Assembly (NCBI GenBank): GCA_038049695.1
Contig: CP142457.1
Location: 21,776,501-21,840,500, forward strand
Length of the DNA stretch: 64,000 nt
Source: Cinnamomum chago
Lineage: Eukaryota; Streptophyta; Magnoliopsida; Laurales; Lauraceae
Direction: 5' to 3'
The translations under genes and the position numbers were made by a program. A model generated the notes under the pieces. That model did no database searches and was not told the origin of the DNA. It saw nothing but the letters and a program-made list of their open reading frames with translations. This document shows positions 1 to 8,984 of the stretch, in pieces; the first letter of the stretch is position 1; every line of letters starts with the position of its first letter.

Positions 1-514
1 TCATAATTGCCCTGCTATGGTAGGCACGTGGGACGTCGTTTCGTATGACCGAGGTGATAGATATCGTACCAGAGGCGTGATGAGAGACGAACCGTCGCTG
101 CCACGTGGAGCTGTTCGAATGGCTGCTCACCGGGATCGAAGTAATGCGCTGGCAAGGTAATTAAGAAGGTGCGTCGCTCTATAAAACGAAAACGCCCCTT
201 GCTCCTTCCTCTTTTACCCTAACTGTTTGTCTGAGAAGGAGACCTTGCTGAAGCGCTGGAGAACGTATTGCTGAATACCTCCCTGCAACTTCGCCCAAGC
301 CAGAGGACCACCGAACCCGGAGATCTCCTCCTCTGCTTCCTACATCTTGTCTTCTTGTCTTCCGCAGTCCCTCTTGCCCTTTCTGTGAGTTCCTCTCTTT
401 GTCTCTGCTACTCCTTCGCACCCCTCCTTTTCTTTGTTTTCAGAGGGTTTTGGCCTTTTAGGGTTTTTCCAGTTTTTCGCCTCTTTTTTCTTGCTCTTTA
501 ACCTTCTAGGAAAA
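1..514 (+). promoter_or_regulatory. Promoter and leader of the Tat antisense ORF
   Basis: A TATA box (TATAAAA, 180-186) lies on the plus strand, followed by a pyrimidine-rich leader and the first good ATG at 515. A possible leader intron has donor GTGAGT at 385 and a pyrimidine-rich acceptor ending in CAG at 443. No open frame with a convincing product lies before 515. The extra ORF therefore seems to have its own promoter inside the element rather than using an LTR. Start and intron are inferred from signals, not from RNA. Confidence 0.5.
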
Positions 515-2455
515 ATGGGGGTTTATAGCCATTGGCTAGAGGGTCCTGCGGCCCTGGAGGCTTTCAGGTCGTCGTTTAAGATTCCGGCCGACATCTTGGT
601 TAAACTTGACGATGTCGGGGACCTCCCATATGGCCTTTCTCGGTACAAGAACTGGATGCCTTTCCCCTTGGTGTCAGTGTGCGAAGGCGGGGTCAGATTT
701 CCCATTCATCCGCTCCTCCGTTCTTGCCTCCATGCATGGCACATCTGTCCCTCCCAGTTAATGCCAAACGGCTTCAAGATTATAATGGGTGTGGCGGAGC
801 TGAACTGGATTCTCGACATCGGTCTCGGGGTGCATGACATAGAGGATGTCTACGACATCTGCAGGGCTGCAGGGGGCGAAGACTTTTACTACCTCCGGGT
901 GAAAGCCAGGCGCCATCCCTTGGTGAACGCCCTGGAGGATTCCAGCAAGTACGCTGGGGATGAACGCATTTTGGTCTCGGGGAACTGGGAGTTCACGGGG
1001 ACCGAGACCGAGGAGGATCGGAGAATCCAGGTTCCGCGGAAGCATGGGACCCCCCCCAGTAAATGCCCATCCCTCTAGGTTTTGTTTGTACCGCCCTTAC
1101 TTGTCCTTATGCCGAGCTGACGTCCTTGCCTTTTTCTTGTGCAGGCATTCAGAAGAGAAGGAGAGAGGCCGGTTTTGATAAGTGGAAACGAAACGACGCG
1201 TGGTTAGAGAGGATCGATCGTTACCACGGCCACCACGACCGAGCTGCCTTCTCCTTGCTAGGGTACAAGCCTCGGTACCAGTCTTACACCAGGAAGACTG
1301 CAGAGATCCCCCTCGCGCCAATAGGGGAAGTCGGGCCTGAGCCCGCCGAGACCAGCAGCCGAGCCACGGATCCTCAGGACCCGATAGTCATTGGCGACAG
1401 TCCTCCCCGAGACCAGGGAGAAAAAATGGACAGGCCGCGCCCCGCTTTGAAGGACCTGGGGACCCTGATTTTTGCCGACCAAGCCCCGGCAGCCTTCAAG
1501 CACGTCCCTAGTGGGTCTGGTGCCGCTCAGGGGTCCGCCCCTGCCGCCTCTTCCAGTTCGTTGGGAGCAGCGGGCGCTCCCTCGGCCAAATCTTCGAAGG
1601 GGAAGTCGGGGGAGCCCTCCGGGGTCATTCGGCCGCCGAAGGAGACTCGCCCGCTCCGGGACAGCATGCCGCGGGTGGTGGAACCCGGGAAGGAGACTCC
1701 GCCTCCCCCGCCGCAGAAGGAAGCCCGACCTCGGTCCGCGGCGGCCGGAAAGGAGGGCGAGAGGCCCCCTCCCGAGAAGAGACCTCGCCTGGAGGGCGCG
1801 GAGGGGAGGCCTCAAGGTGCGGAGGCGCAGGCCGAACCTTCCGTGCCGGCACCCTGGAGGCCCAACTTTGATCTCAACCCGAACGAGCCCATGACCATGG
1901 GAGAGCGGCTGGGGGCCAGCTGGGAGTCGGTCGTGGCCCTCGCCCGGGGATGCGCCCTCCCCCAGGACATGGAAAGGCACAGGAAAGCCGGGACTCCGGC
2001 TTTAATCCATCAGACGTTGAAGGCGTCGCTCGAGGTAGCTTTTCTTCCCTATTTCTAAAATTCTCACAGATCTGAGCCCATTGCTGTTTGAGATGGGGTG
2101 CAAGGCGGCCCTTCTTAAGTATGGGGTCTCTGAGGACCATCCCATCTTCTCGGATCTTCCTCAGTTCCGACCTGCAGCAGTGGGCTCAGAGCCAGAGCCT
2201 GGCTCCAACCCTTCTGGGGCTCCGGCCGATGTCTCTGCCGCCCCTCCTCCGCCTCCGACCCCTGTCGAAGTCCAAGGCGTTCCTCCTCCTCCTTCGACTC
2301 CTGCCGAAGTCCAAGGCGCTCCTCCTCCTCCTTTGACTCCTGCCGAAGTTGAGGCGGCCCAGGCTCCTCCTGGAGCTCCTCCATCTGCTCGTGATGCCCC
2401 CATTCCCTCTGCACTTCCAGAGCCGGAGACTATTAAGGCAGTGCCCAAGGAGTAG
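515..2455 (+). CDS. Extra antisense ORF of Tat element (putative gypsy-type transposon domain protein)
   Basis: Start at ATG 515 (MGVYSHWLEG...). A first exon 515-1058 joins in frame to 1145-2034 through an 86-bp intron (donor GTAAAT at 1059, acceptor TTGTGCAG ending 1144). The N-terminal 180 residues, with the motif CPSQLMPNGFK, resemble the plant 'putative gypsy type transposon' domain (PF04195-like, function unknown). A long low-complexity Pro/Glu/Arg-rich middle follows. The C-terminal part (2069-2455) reads DLSPLLFEMGCKAALLKYG and carries three imperfect PPPPxTPxEV repeats. The middle and last parts are in different frames. They are separated by only 35 bp that look intron-like (GTAGCT...TCACAG, 2035-2069), which is too short for a normal plant intron, and splicing there would not restore frame, so an indel is likely. 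It lies antisense to and downstream of pol; function unknown. Confidence 0.65.
1059..1144 (+). other. Intron in the antisense ORF
   Basis: The donor GTAAAT follows CCCA and the acceptor is TTTTTCTTGTGCAG, 86 bp apart. Removing it joins codons in phase (one base from exon 1, two from exon 2) and keeps the frame open for about 300 further codons. Unspliced, the first frame ends at 1078. An intron inside a retrotransposon survives reverse transcription of the genomic RNA here because the ORF is antisense to that RNA. Confidence 0.7.
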
Positions 2456-2549
2456 GCTTTTTAGGAATTTTCTCCTCTTTTTTCTTTTTCGATGTAATTT
2501 TTGCATAGGAACCTTGTAATCATACTTTTTGATCAATGAGAAGATCTTC
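2456..2549. terminator. Convergent 3' region of antisense ORF and pol, split by a solo LTR
   Basis: This is AT-rich 3' UTR after the antisense ORF stop. Rejoining 2531-2549 with 4755-4764 across the nested LTR gives an imperfect inverted repeat centred on AAGATCTTC, with arms GATCAATGAG and TTTATTGATC (10 pairs counting two G-T). On the minus strand the right arm reads GATCAATAAA and includes an AATAAA poly(A) signal, as expected for the gag-pol transcript. It probably served as a bidirectional 3'-end signal between convergent transcripts. Inference from sequence only. Confidence 0.45.
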
Positions 2550-2804
2550 TGTAAGTCCATGGGGATCCGAACCCTAGAGGGGGGGTGAATAGGGTGAGCT
2601 TCTTTTATGACCAATTTTAACAATTTTAACTTCTTTAAAACGAACTAGTCACATGTGAGATTTATCATACAAAATGCGGAAGCTTAAAGAAAACAATCAC
2701 CACAAAGCAAGCACCATCACACAAGTATTTATAGTGGTTCGGCCTCAATGCCTACATCCACTACCGGCTTGTGATCCAACACCCCACCGGATTTCCACTA
2801 TTTA

Positions 2805-2945
2805 TGCTTTTCAATAGGCTAAGCAATAACCTTTACAATATGCTTTCCAAGGCTAAGCAATAACCTTACATTGATGTTTTTCAAGGCTTAACATCAACCT
2901 ATACATTATGCTTTTATAGGCTAAGCAATAACCTCTTCAACCACA
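2805..2945. repeat. About 30-bp minisatellite inside the SIRE-like LTR
   Basis: Four to five imperfect tandem copies of a unit containing AGGCTAAGCAATAACCTTTA alternate with TATGCTTTTC-type spacers. Equivalent arrays of different copy number occur at 40530-40735 and 60746-60912 in the sister LTRs. It lies just downstream of the TATA box on the minus strand, in the R/U5 part. Confidence 0.8.
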
Positions 2946-3435
2946 TGGTTGGTTATCTCACTAAGTTGTGTCTTTAATACACTAGATGGAGATTCATTTT
3001 AGCTCATTACATTGCATCTTAAATAGGCGGATATGGAAGTGAAATACAAATACACACTCACACTATGAATGCAAAGATGAAAACAAATGAAGTGTGTGTG
3101 TGTGATCCTCAATCATTTTGAAAATGAAAGTTCATAAATGTAAGCCTAAGGCTTTTGAAAGTTTTAGCTTATAAAACATTTATGATTGAGGATATAATGC
3201 AATCACATGTTAAAAGTAACAACTTGTTAATGATATCAAAGTTACACAAGTTGTATGAAATGGATTAGCTCTAAACATGTGATGCATAGGGATGTCAATC
3301 AAATCATCAATGAAGCTCAAAACATAAAAATAGATTTGATTGAAAAGAGGGGACAAATCATATGTAATTATAAGGACAACTTGAAAATGATTTACCAATC
3401 AAAGTAAGGCAAGTTGTGAAGCATTAAAACAATAA

Positions 3436-4040
3436 TACACATATGATTTGTAATGATGTTGGATCCAAAACATAAGATACATTTGAGAGAGATTTTCTTA
3501 TGATGGAAAAACAACAACCAATGATTCAACAAAGTATATGAATCATGTTACATATTTCATTAACATGATCTACTTAGATTTACCAAAGATAAAGTACTAC
3601 TTTGATGAATCAATGGTGATGTATCCAAAACAATAGATCTATTCAAAATATAACACATGCTAAGGATACAACACATCATAGGTTAACATGTTACAAGATT
3701 TACCAATGATAAAACAAAACATGAAAACATATGATTTGTAAAGAAGTTGAATCCAAAACATAAGTTAGTTTTGAAAGAGATGTTCTTATGATGGAAAACA
3801 ACAATCAAAGATTCAACCAAGTATATGGATCATGTTACATATGATTTACCAAAGTTCTTTTATTAACATGATCTACTTTGATTTACCAATTCAAGTACTA
3901 CTTGGATTGAATCATATGGTGTTATATCCAAAACAATAAATCAATTCAAAACATAACACATGTTAAGGACACAACACAAACATAGTTTAACATGCTAGAA
4001 ATGATTTACCAAAAATAAAACAAAAGCATGCAAACATATG
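3436..4040. repeat. About 300-bp tandem duplication inside the SIRE-like LTR
   Basis: The segment starting ATATGATTTGTAA...ATCCAAAACATAAG is repeated about 300 bp later with moderate divergence, including the words TTCTTATGATGGAAAA and ACATGATCTACTT. The copy at 60486-62884 carries the same duplication (about 61425 and 61720). The LTR at 40260-42215 lacks clear duplication, which accounts for part of its shorter length. It lies in U3. Confidence 0.7.
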
Positions 4041-4235
4041 ATTAAGGAAGGAAGAGCCTACTTGGTGGTTTAACTTCATTAATCCAAGCTTTAGCTTTCC
4101 TAATCATCCCCTTCATCCCTTGGTTCTTTTCCCTTTTGATATGCCTCATATCCTCTCAAGGAGGGGTTAAAAATTCCCAACTTTTGGCAAGGGAAAGAAC
4201 TCATATTTATAGCAAAAAGTTGCCAACGGCTAGTC

Positions 4236-4371
4236 CTCGGTCGACCGGCAAACAGGCCTCGGTCGACCGAGAACACACAACGGTCATATTTCTGACCGTT
4301 AGTGCTCCCAGGCAAATTTTGCCTGCAGTTGTCTCGGTCGACCGAGACCTGTATCTCGGTCGACCGGCGAC
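4236..4371. repeat. Palindrome cluster (GGTCGACC x4) in LTR U3
   Basis: Four copies of GGTCGACC flanked by C/T-CGG or CGA/G occur as two pairs. Between the pairs is an inverted repeat AACGGTCA...TGACCGTT with a 6-bp loop region. The same block is found at the same LTR position in the copies at 33566 and 41551, and in altered form at 62215. Confidence 0.9.
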
Positions 4372-4781
4372 ACTGCCGGGACAACCCCCTTTTGACAAAA
4401 AATCCAACTTTTGCCATTTCAAAGTTATTTCTTTGGGGGACCTTTTGGCAACTAAATCAAGCTAGGAAAACATGTTTTAAAGATTCTAATGGTTTTTAAA
4501 ACATGACATAAAAAGCCTAAAAAGATTCAAAACTTTTAAAACAAAGGCTTGCTTGATTTCTTGAAAACTCTTTTAAAAAACAAATGCATCCAAGATTTAA
4601 AAACAAATCATGCATAAAACAAGATCTTAAAAACAATGCATGAATAAATCAAGATTTCAAGTTTACTTTAAAACCAATGCAAGTGTGTAAATCAAATGAT
4701 GCTAGAATGAAATGCATCCATCAAATTGCAATCTAGAAAATTCCTAACATCTTCTTTATTGATCAATCATTTTGAATACAA

Positions 4782-7700
4782 CTAGAAGTAATATTTTTTT
4801 AGGTGGGCAGCATTCCATGGTCGTGGCAACTCCTTGCCATCCATCCCTTCAAGCCTGTAGGCCGACCTTCCTGAGACGGAGACCACCTTATAAGGGCCGA
4901 GCCAGTTCGGCGCAAGTTTGCCTTCATTAGGATTTTTATCTGCTGGGAGTGCTTTTTTCAAGACCAACTCTCCAACCAAGAACCTTCTTTCTTTTACCCT
5001 CTGATTGTATCCTCGGGATAGCTGCCGCTGGTAGGCGGCCAGACGCACGGATGCTGCTTCCCTTCGTTCCTCGGCCAGGTCGAGCTCTCTGGCGAGGTTT
5101 GTTTCGTTCTGCCCTTGATCGAAGAGATTTGTTCTTAAGGTCGGGAGGCCGACCTCAAGAGGGATTACAGCTTCCATCCCGTAGGCTAATGAAAAAGGGG
5201 TTGCCGAGGTGGATCGTCTCGGGGTGGTTCTGTATGCCCAGAGGACACTCGGCAATTCTTCCGTCCATCTGCCTTTAGCTTTATCAAGTCTTTTCTTCAG
5301 TCCTTCCAGAACCACTTTGTTCGAGATCTCTGCTTGCCCATTGCTCTGCGGATAGGCCGAAGTCGCATAGAGGTTTCTGATGCCGAGTTCCTGACAGAAG
5401 CTTTTGAAGAATTTTGAATCGAATTGGGTTCCGTTGTCCGAGACCAGAACTCTGGGGATCCCGAACCGCGTGACGATGTTTTTCCACACAAAATTCTTTG
5501 TGTCAAGCTCGGTGATGGAGGATAAGGATTCTGCCTCAATCCACTTTGTAAAGTAATCGGTGCCCACCATTAGCCATCTTTTGTTTCCCGGAGTTCGGTG
5601 GAGAGGTCCGACGATGTCCAGCCCCCATTGAGCAAAGGGCCATGGACTGGAGAGAGGGCTCAGGTCCCGAGCTGGCTGGTGAAGGGAATGGGAGAACTTC
5701 TGGCATTTTTCGCATTTCCTTGCGTAGATCTGTGCATCTTTCTGCATGTAGGGCCACCAATAGCCCTGGCTAATAGCTCTGTATGCCAGGGACCTTCCTC
5801 CGATGTGGCTCCCGCAGATTCCTTCGTGGATTTCAAAAAGAAAATCTTCTACCTTGCTTGGATGAACGCATTGGAGATATGGTCCGGAGTAGGACTTTCT
5901 GTAGAGTTTTTCATCTGGAGATAGCCAGAAGCGAGCCGCCTTCATCCTGACCTTGTAGGCTTCGCTCTTATCTTCAGGGAGCTTGTCCTCTCTGAGGAAC
6001 GTCATGATTGGGTCCATCCAGCTCGGACCGAGGTCAGTGCACAGAACTGGCCGAACTGGGAGGAGCTCTATGCTTGGTTTCTCCAATGTCCTTACATCAA
6101 CTGTCCTCCTTTTCCCAGCTTCTACGGCCGAGGCCAAGCTTGCCAGGGCGTCTGCATGGCGATTGGACTCCCTACCGACTTGCCTTACTTCAACTTTTTC
6201 AAACTGAGAGAGGAGCTGCCTGGTGTGGGCTAGATAGGCCACCATTCTTTCGTCTCTGGCTTGGTAGTCTCCGCTCAGCTGGCTCGTCACCAACTGGGAG
6301 TCACTGAAGACCGCCACCCGCCGTGCCCCCAGTACTTTCGCACTGCCGAGACCGGCGATCAGTGCTTCATATTCTGCTTCATTGTTTGATGCTTTGAAGT
6401 CGAGGGTTAGTGCCTGTTCTATGACTAATCCTTCTGGAGATTGAAGGACGATGCCGGCGCCTGCTCTCTTGGATGTCGACGATTCGTCAACGAAGACTCT
6501 CCAGGCCGACTCAAGGAATTTTTTCCAGGACTGGTCCTCTTCAGTCTCGGTGTTACCTTCATTTCGGCCCTTGGAGTCCCCCAGTTCGGTATCGAGCGAG
6601 GTCGGTATCGAACTAGGTGAGGTGAATTCGACGACGAAGTCTGCCAGGACCTGCGCCTTAATTGCTGTTCTGGGTTGATAATGGATGTCGAACTGTCCCA
6701 GCTCCACAGCCCACTTGGAAATTCGACCAGAGAAGTCTGCCCTTCTGAAAAGCGACTTAAGTGGGTACTCGGTGACAACCACTACTGTGTGTGTCTGGAA
6801 GTAGTGGGAGAGCTTGTGGGAGGCACTGACCAGTGCTAGTGCTAGCTTTTCAAGTGGCAGATACCTGGTTTCGGCATCGAGTAGGGTTTTGCTGGTGTAA
6901 TAGATGGGGTACTGTTGCTTGTCGCTTTCTCGAACCAGCACCGAGCTCACCGCATGGTCCGAGACTGCAAGGTAAAGATAGAGAAAATCGTCTTGCGACG
7001 GAGTGGACAATAGGGGTGGTGAGGAGAGGTACCTTTTAAGCGTCTCTAGTGCCAAGTCGCATTCTGGAGTCCATTGGAACTTAGAACTCTTCTTCAGGAG
7101 CTGAAAGAACGGACGGCACTTGTCCGAGGCGCGGCTGATGAAGCGATTGAGTGCAGCAGCCATCCCTGTAAGTCTCTGGACCTGCTTGGCCGAGGTCGGG
7201 CTCTGGATAGATTGTATGGCTGCGATCTGCTCCGGATCGGCCTCGATCCCTCTCCGAGTCACCAAAGTCCCCAGGAATTTGCCGGAGCCGACACCAAATG
7301 CACACTTCGAGGCATTCAGTTTGAGCTGGAACTCTCGGAGGATGGCAAATGTTTGGCGTAGGTCCGTTAGGTGGTTCTGCGACTCCTTGGACTTGACTAC
7401 CATGTCGTCAATATAGACCTCAATCGTCTTTCCGAGTTGGTCCCGAAACATCCTTGTGACCAGCCTCTGATATGTTGCTCCGGCGTTCTTGAGCCCGAAG
7501 GGCATCACTTTGTAACAATAGATGCCTCGAGGTGTGATAAACGCAGTTTTTTCCTCATCAGGTCTGTGCAGAGGGATCTGATGGTAACCTCGGTAGGCGT
7601 CTAAGAAGCTCATCCTGCCATGCCCCGAGGTGGCGTCGATCATCTGGTCGATCTTTGGGAGGGGGAAGCTGTCCTTGGGACAGGCTTTGTTGAGGTCGGT

Positions 7701-8984
7701 GAAGTCCACACAGACCCTCCACTTGCCGCTCTTCTTCTTTACTACCACCGTGTTTGCTAGCCACCTGGGGTAGTGTACTTCGCTGATTGCCCCGGCCTCG
7801 AGGAGCTTATCCACCTCTTCTACTATTGCTTCTGTCTGAGGGACCCCCGTTCTACGAGCCTTTTGCACGACGGGCTTGTGTCCGGGATCCACATTCAGCT
7901 TGTGACATATGACCTCGGGGTCAATTCCCGGCATCTCATATGGAGTCCATGCAAAGACATCTTTATTCATAAGTAGGAAGTCTAGCAATTCGGCCCTCTC
8001 AGTGTCGGGGAGCTGGCTACCCAGCAGGAAGTATCGCTCCGGATCTCCAGGATCAATCCTGACCTCGGTGAGGTCCTCTATGCTTTTCTGTCCGGCTGTT
8101 CGCCCAACATTCTCAATTTCGGCTTCGAGTTCGGCCATGTGCACTTGCTGCGGCTCAACTTCCCCGGGGGTTACGGCCACGAGGCATTCTCTGGCCATCT
8201 GCTGGTTCCCCCACACTGTCACAATCTCGACCACCCCACCAGGCTTCTCTAATGGAAACTTGAGTTTTTGATGGAGGGTGGAGGGTATTGCTTCCATGGC
8301 GTGCAACCAACTTCGTCCCATTATCACATTGTAGGGGGATGGCGCGTCTACAACCATGAAGTCCGCCATCTTTGTCGCGCCTCCTACTCGGACTTCAAGT
8401 GAGATCTTCCCCTTGGGGTACACTGGTTCAGCGCTGAACCCTATCAAAGGGATGTGGGCTTCCTGTAGATCAGATTCGGGTAAACCGAGCTGCTTGAAGC
8501 AGCTGTAGTAAATGACTTCGGAGGAGCTCCCTGGATCTATGAGGACGCGCTTGGTGGTGTAATTGTTGAGCCGCAAGGTGAGGATGAGGGCATCATTATG
8601 GGGGAGCTGGACTCCCTTTAGGTCTTCATCCGAGAACCAAATCCTGGGCCTCTCCTTCTTAGCCCTCTTCGGGGCGCTCTCTAGCTCTGCCGACATCACT
8701 TGCTTGCCATGGGCAGCCCTTCTGGCCTCTGACCGAGCTCGGGTACTCTGCTTACCCGGGGCGGGGGCCAGGTGGATGACGTGGATGATACCTGCCGGTT
8801 CGTCACTGTCCTGGTCATCGCTGGGTTGGTTGCGCTGCTGAGCTCGGTTGACTCTTTCTTCTCCCTTGATGTACTTCTGGAGGTGCCCATCCTTGACGAG
8901 CTTTTCGAGATAGGACTTTAGTGCAAAGCAGTCTTCAGTCATGTGGCCGTGCTGCTTGTGATAGGAGCAGTGTTTTTGCCTGTC
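4782..8984 (-). CDS. pol: pol polyprotein of Tat element: PR-RT-RH-aRH-IN (gag zinc knuckle at N-end)
   Basis: An uninterrupted frame of about 1400 codons follows the TGA at 8987-8985. Just after that stop comes a knuckle-like C-x2-H-x4-H-x4-C (CSYHKQHGHMTEDC). Counting from the Met at 8942, the domains are: protease LIDPGSSS (134-141); RT with FLDAYRGYHQI and YIDD (510-513); a first RNase H (about 620-770) whose usual TD-x-PL is TEYPL; a second, archaeal-type RNase H (about 815-940, FVDES, NNEAEYEAL, FSDSQL, NRHADALAS); and integrase with HHCC zinc site (H1039, H1046, C1077, C1080) and DDE residues D1109, D1169, E1205. It would make the enzymes for reverse transcription and integration. All catalytic motifs except the altered first RNase H look present. 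It lies in the same frame as gag, so the TGA is the only break seen. Confidence 0.9.
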   Translation of the reverse strand, partial: DRQKHCSYHKQHGHMTEDCFALKSYLEKLVKDGHLQKYIKGEERVNRAQQRNQPSDDQDSDEPAGIIHVIHLAPAPGKQSTRARSEARRAAHGKQVMSAELESAPKRAKKERPRIWFSDEDLKGVQLPHNDALILTLRLNNYTTKRVLIDPGSSSEVIYYSCFKQLGLPESDLQEAHIPLIGFSAEPVYPKGKISLEVRVGGATKMADFMVVDAPSPYNVIMGRSWLHAMEAIPSTLHQKLKFPLEKPGGVVEIVTVWGNQQMARECLVAVTPGEVEPQQVHMAELEAEIENVGRTAGQKSIEDLTEVRIDPGDPERYFLLGSQLPDTERAELLDFLLMNKDVFAWTPYEMPGIDPEVICHKLNVDPGHKPVVQKARRTGVPQTEAIVEEVDKLLEAGAISEVHYPRWLANTVVVKKKSGKWRVCVDFTDLNKACPKDSFPLPKIDQMIDATSGHGRMSFLDAYRGYHQIPLHRPDEEKTAFITPRGIYCYKVMPFGLKNAGATYQRLVTRMFRDQLGKTIEVYIDDMVVKSKESQNHLTDLRQTFAILREFQLKLNASKCAFGVGSGKFLGTLVTRRGIEADPEQIAAIQSIQSPTSAKQVQRLTGMAAALNRFISRASDKCRPFFQLLKKSSKFQWTPECDLALETLKRYLSSPPLLSTPSQDDFLYLYLAVSDHAVSSVLVRESDKQQYPIYYTSKTLLDAETRYLPLEKLALALVSASHKLSHYFQTHTVVVVTEYPLKSLFRRADFSGRISKWAVELGQFDIHYQPRTAIKAQVLADFVVEFTSPSSIPTSLDTELGDSKGRNEGNTETEEDQSWKKFLESAWRVFVDESSTSKRAGAGIVLQSPEGLVIEQALTLDFKASNNEAEYEALIAGLGSAKVLGARRVAVFSDSQLVTSQLSGDYQARDERMVAYLAHTRQLLSQFEKVEVRQVGRESNRHADALASLASAVEAGKRRTVDVRTLEKPSIELLPVRPVLCTDLGPSWMDPIMTFLREDKLPEDKSEAYKVRMKAARFWLSPDEKLYRKSYSGPYLQCVHPSKVEDFLFEIHEGICGSHIGGRSLAYRAISQGYWWPYMQKDAQIYARKCEKCQKFSHSLHQPARDLSPLSSPWPFAQWGLDIVGPLHRTPGNKRWLMVGTDYFTKWIEAESLSSITELDTKNFVWKNIVTRFGIPRVLVSDNGTQFDSKFFKSFCQELGIRNLYATSAYPQSNGQAEISNKVVLEGLKKRLDKAKGRWTEELPSVLWAYRTTPRRSTSATPFSLAYGMEAVIPLEVGLPTLRTNLFDQGQNETNLARELDLAEERREAASVRLAAYQRQLSRGYNQRVKERRFLVGELVLKKALPADKNPNEGKLAPNWLGPYKVVSVSGRSAYRLEGMDGKELPRPWNAAHLKKYYF

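Larger units (their letters stand above)
2550..4749 (-). mobile_element. Solo LTR, SIRE-like Ty1/copia family, with 5-bp TSD
   Basis: On the minus strand it starts TGTTAGGAATTTTCTAG and ends GGACTTACA, flanked by the direct repeat TCTTC (2545-2549 and 4750-4754). It is 2200 bp with no internal region, so it is a solo LTR left by LTR-LTR recombination. The same sequence forms the 3' LTR of the element at 60486-62884, where a polypurine tract abuts the TG end; that fixes orientation and identity. TATA is CTATAAATA (minus, 2726-2735). The end next to the poly-G tract (CACCCCCCCTCTAGGG on minus) resembles SIRE/Maximus LTR ends. It is nested in the Tat element between pol and the antisense ORF. 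Confidence 0.9.

Noticed and set aside
434-514. Upstream start of the antisense ORF at 434
   Set aside because: The extra N-terminus is Phe/Leu-rich translation of a pyrimidine tract that looks like leader or intron, and there is no ATG at 434; the ATG at 515 has better context.
515-2455. DNA-transposon transposase
   Set aside because: The related domain family has been labelled as transposase, but it is found in gypsy-type retroelements and no DDE catalytic triad or terminal inverted repeats are visible.
4100-4465. Short ORFs across the palindrome cluster
   Set aside because: They arise on both strands from the self-complementary repeats and are not conserved in the GGTTAACC variant.
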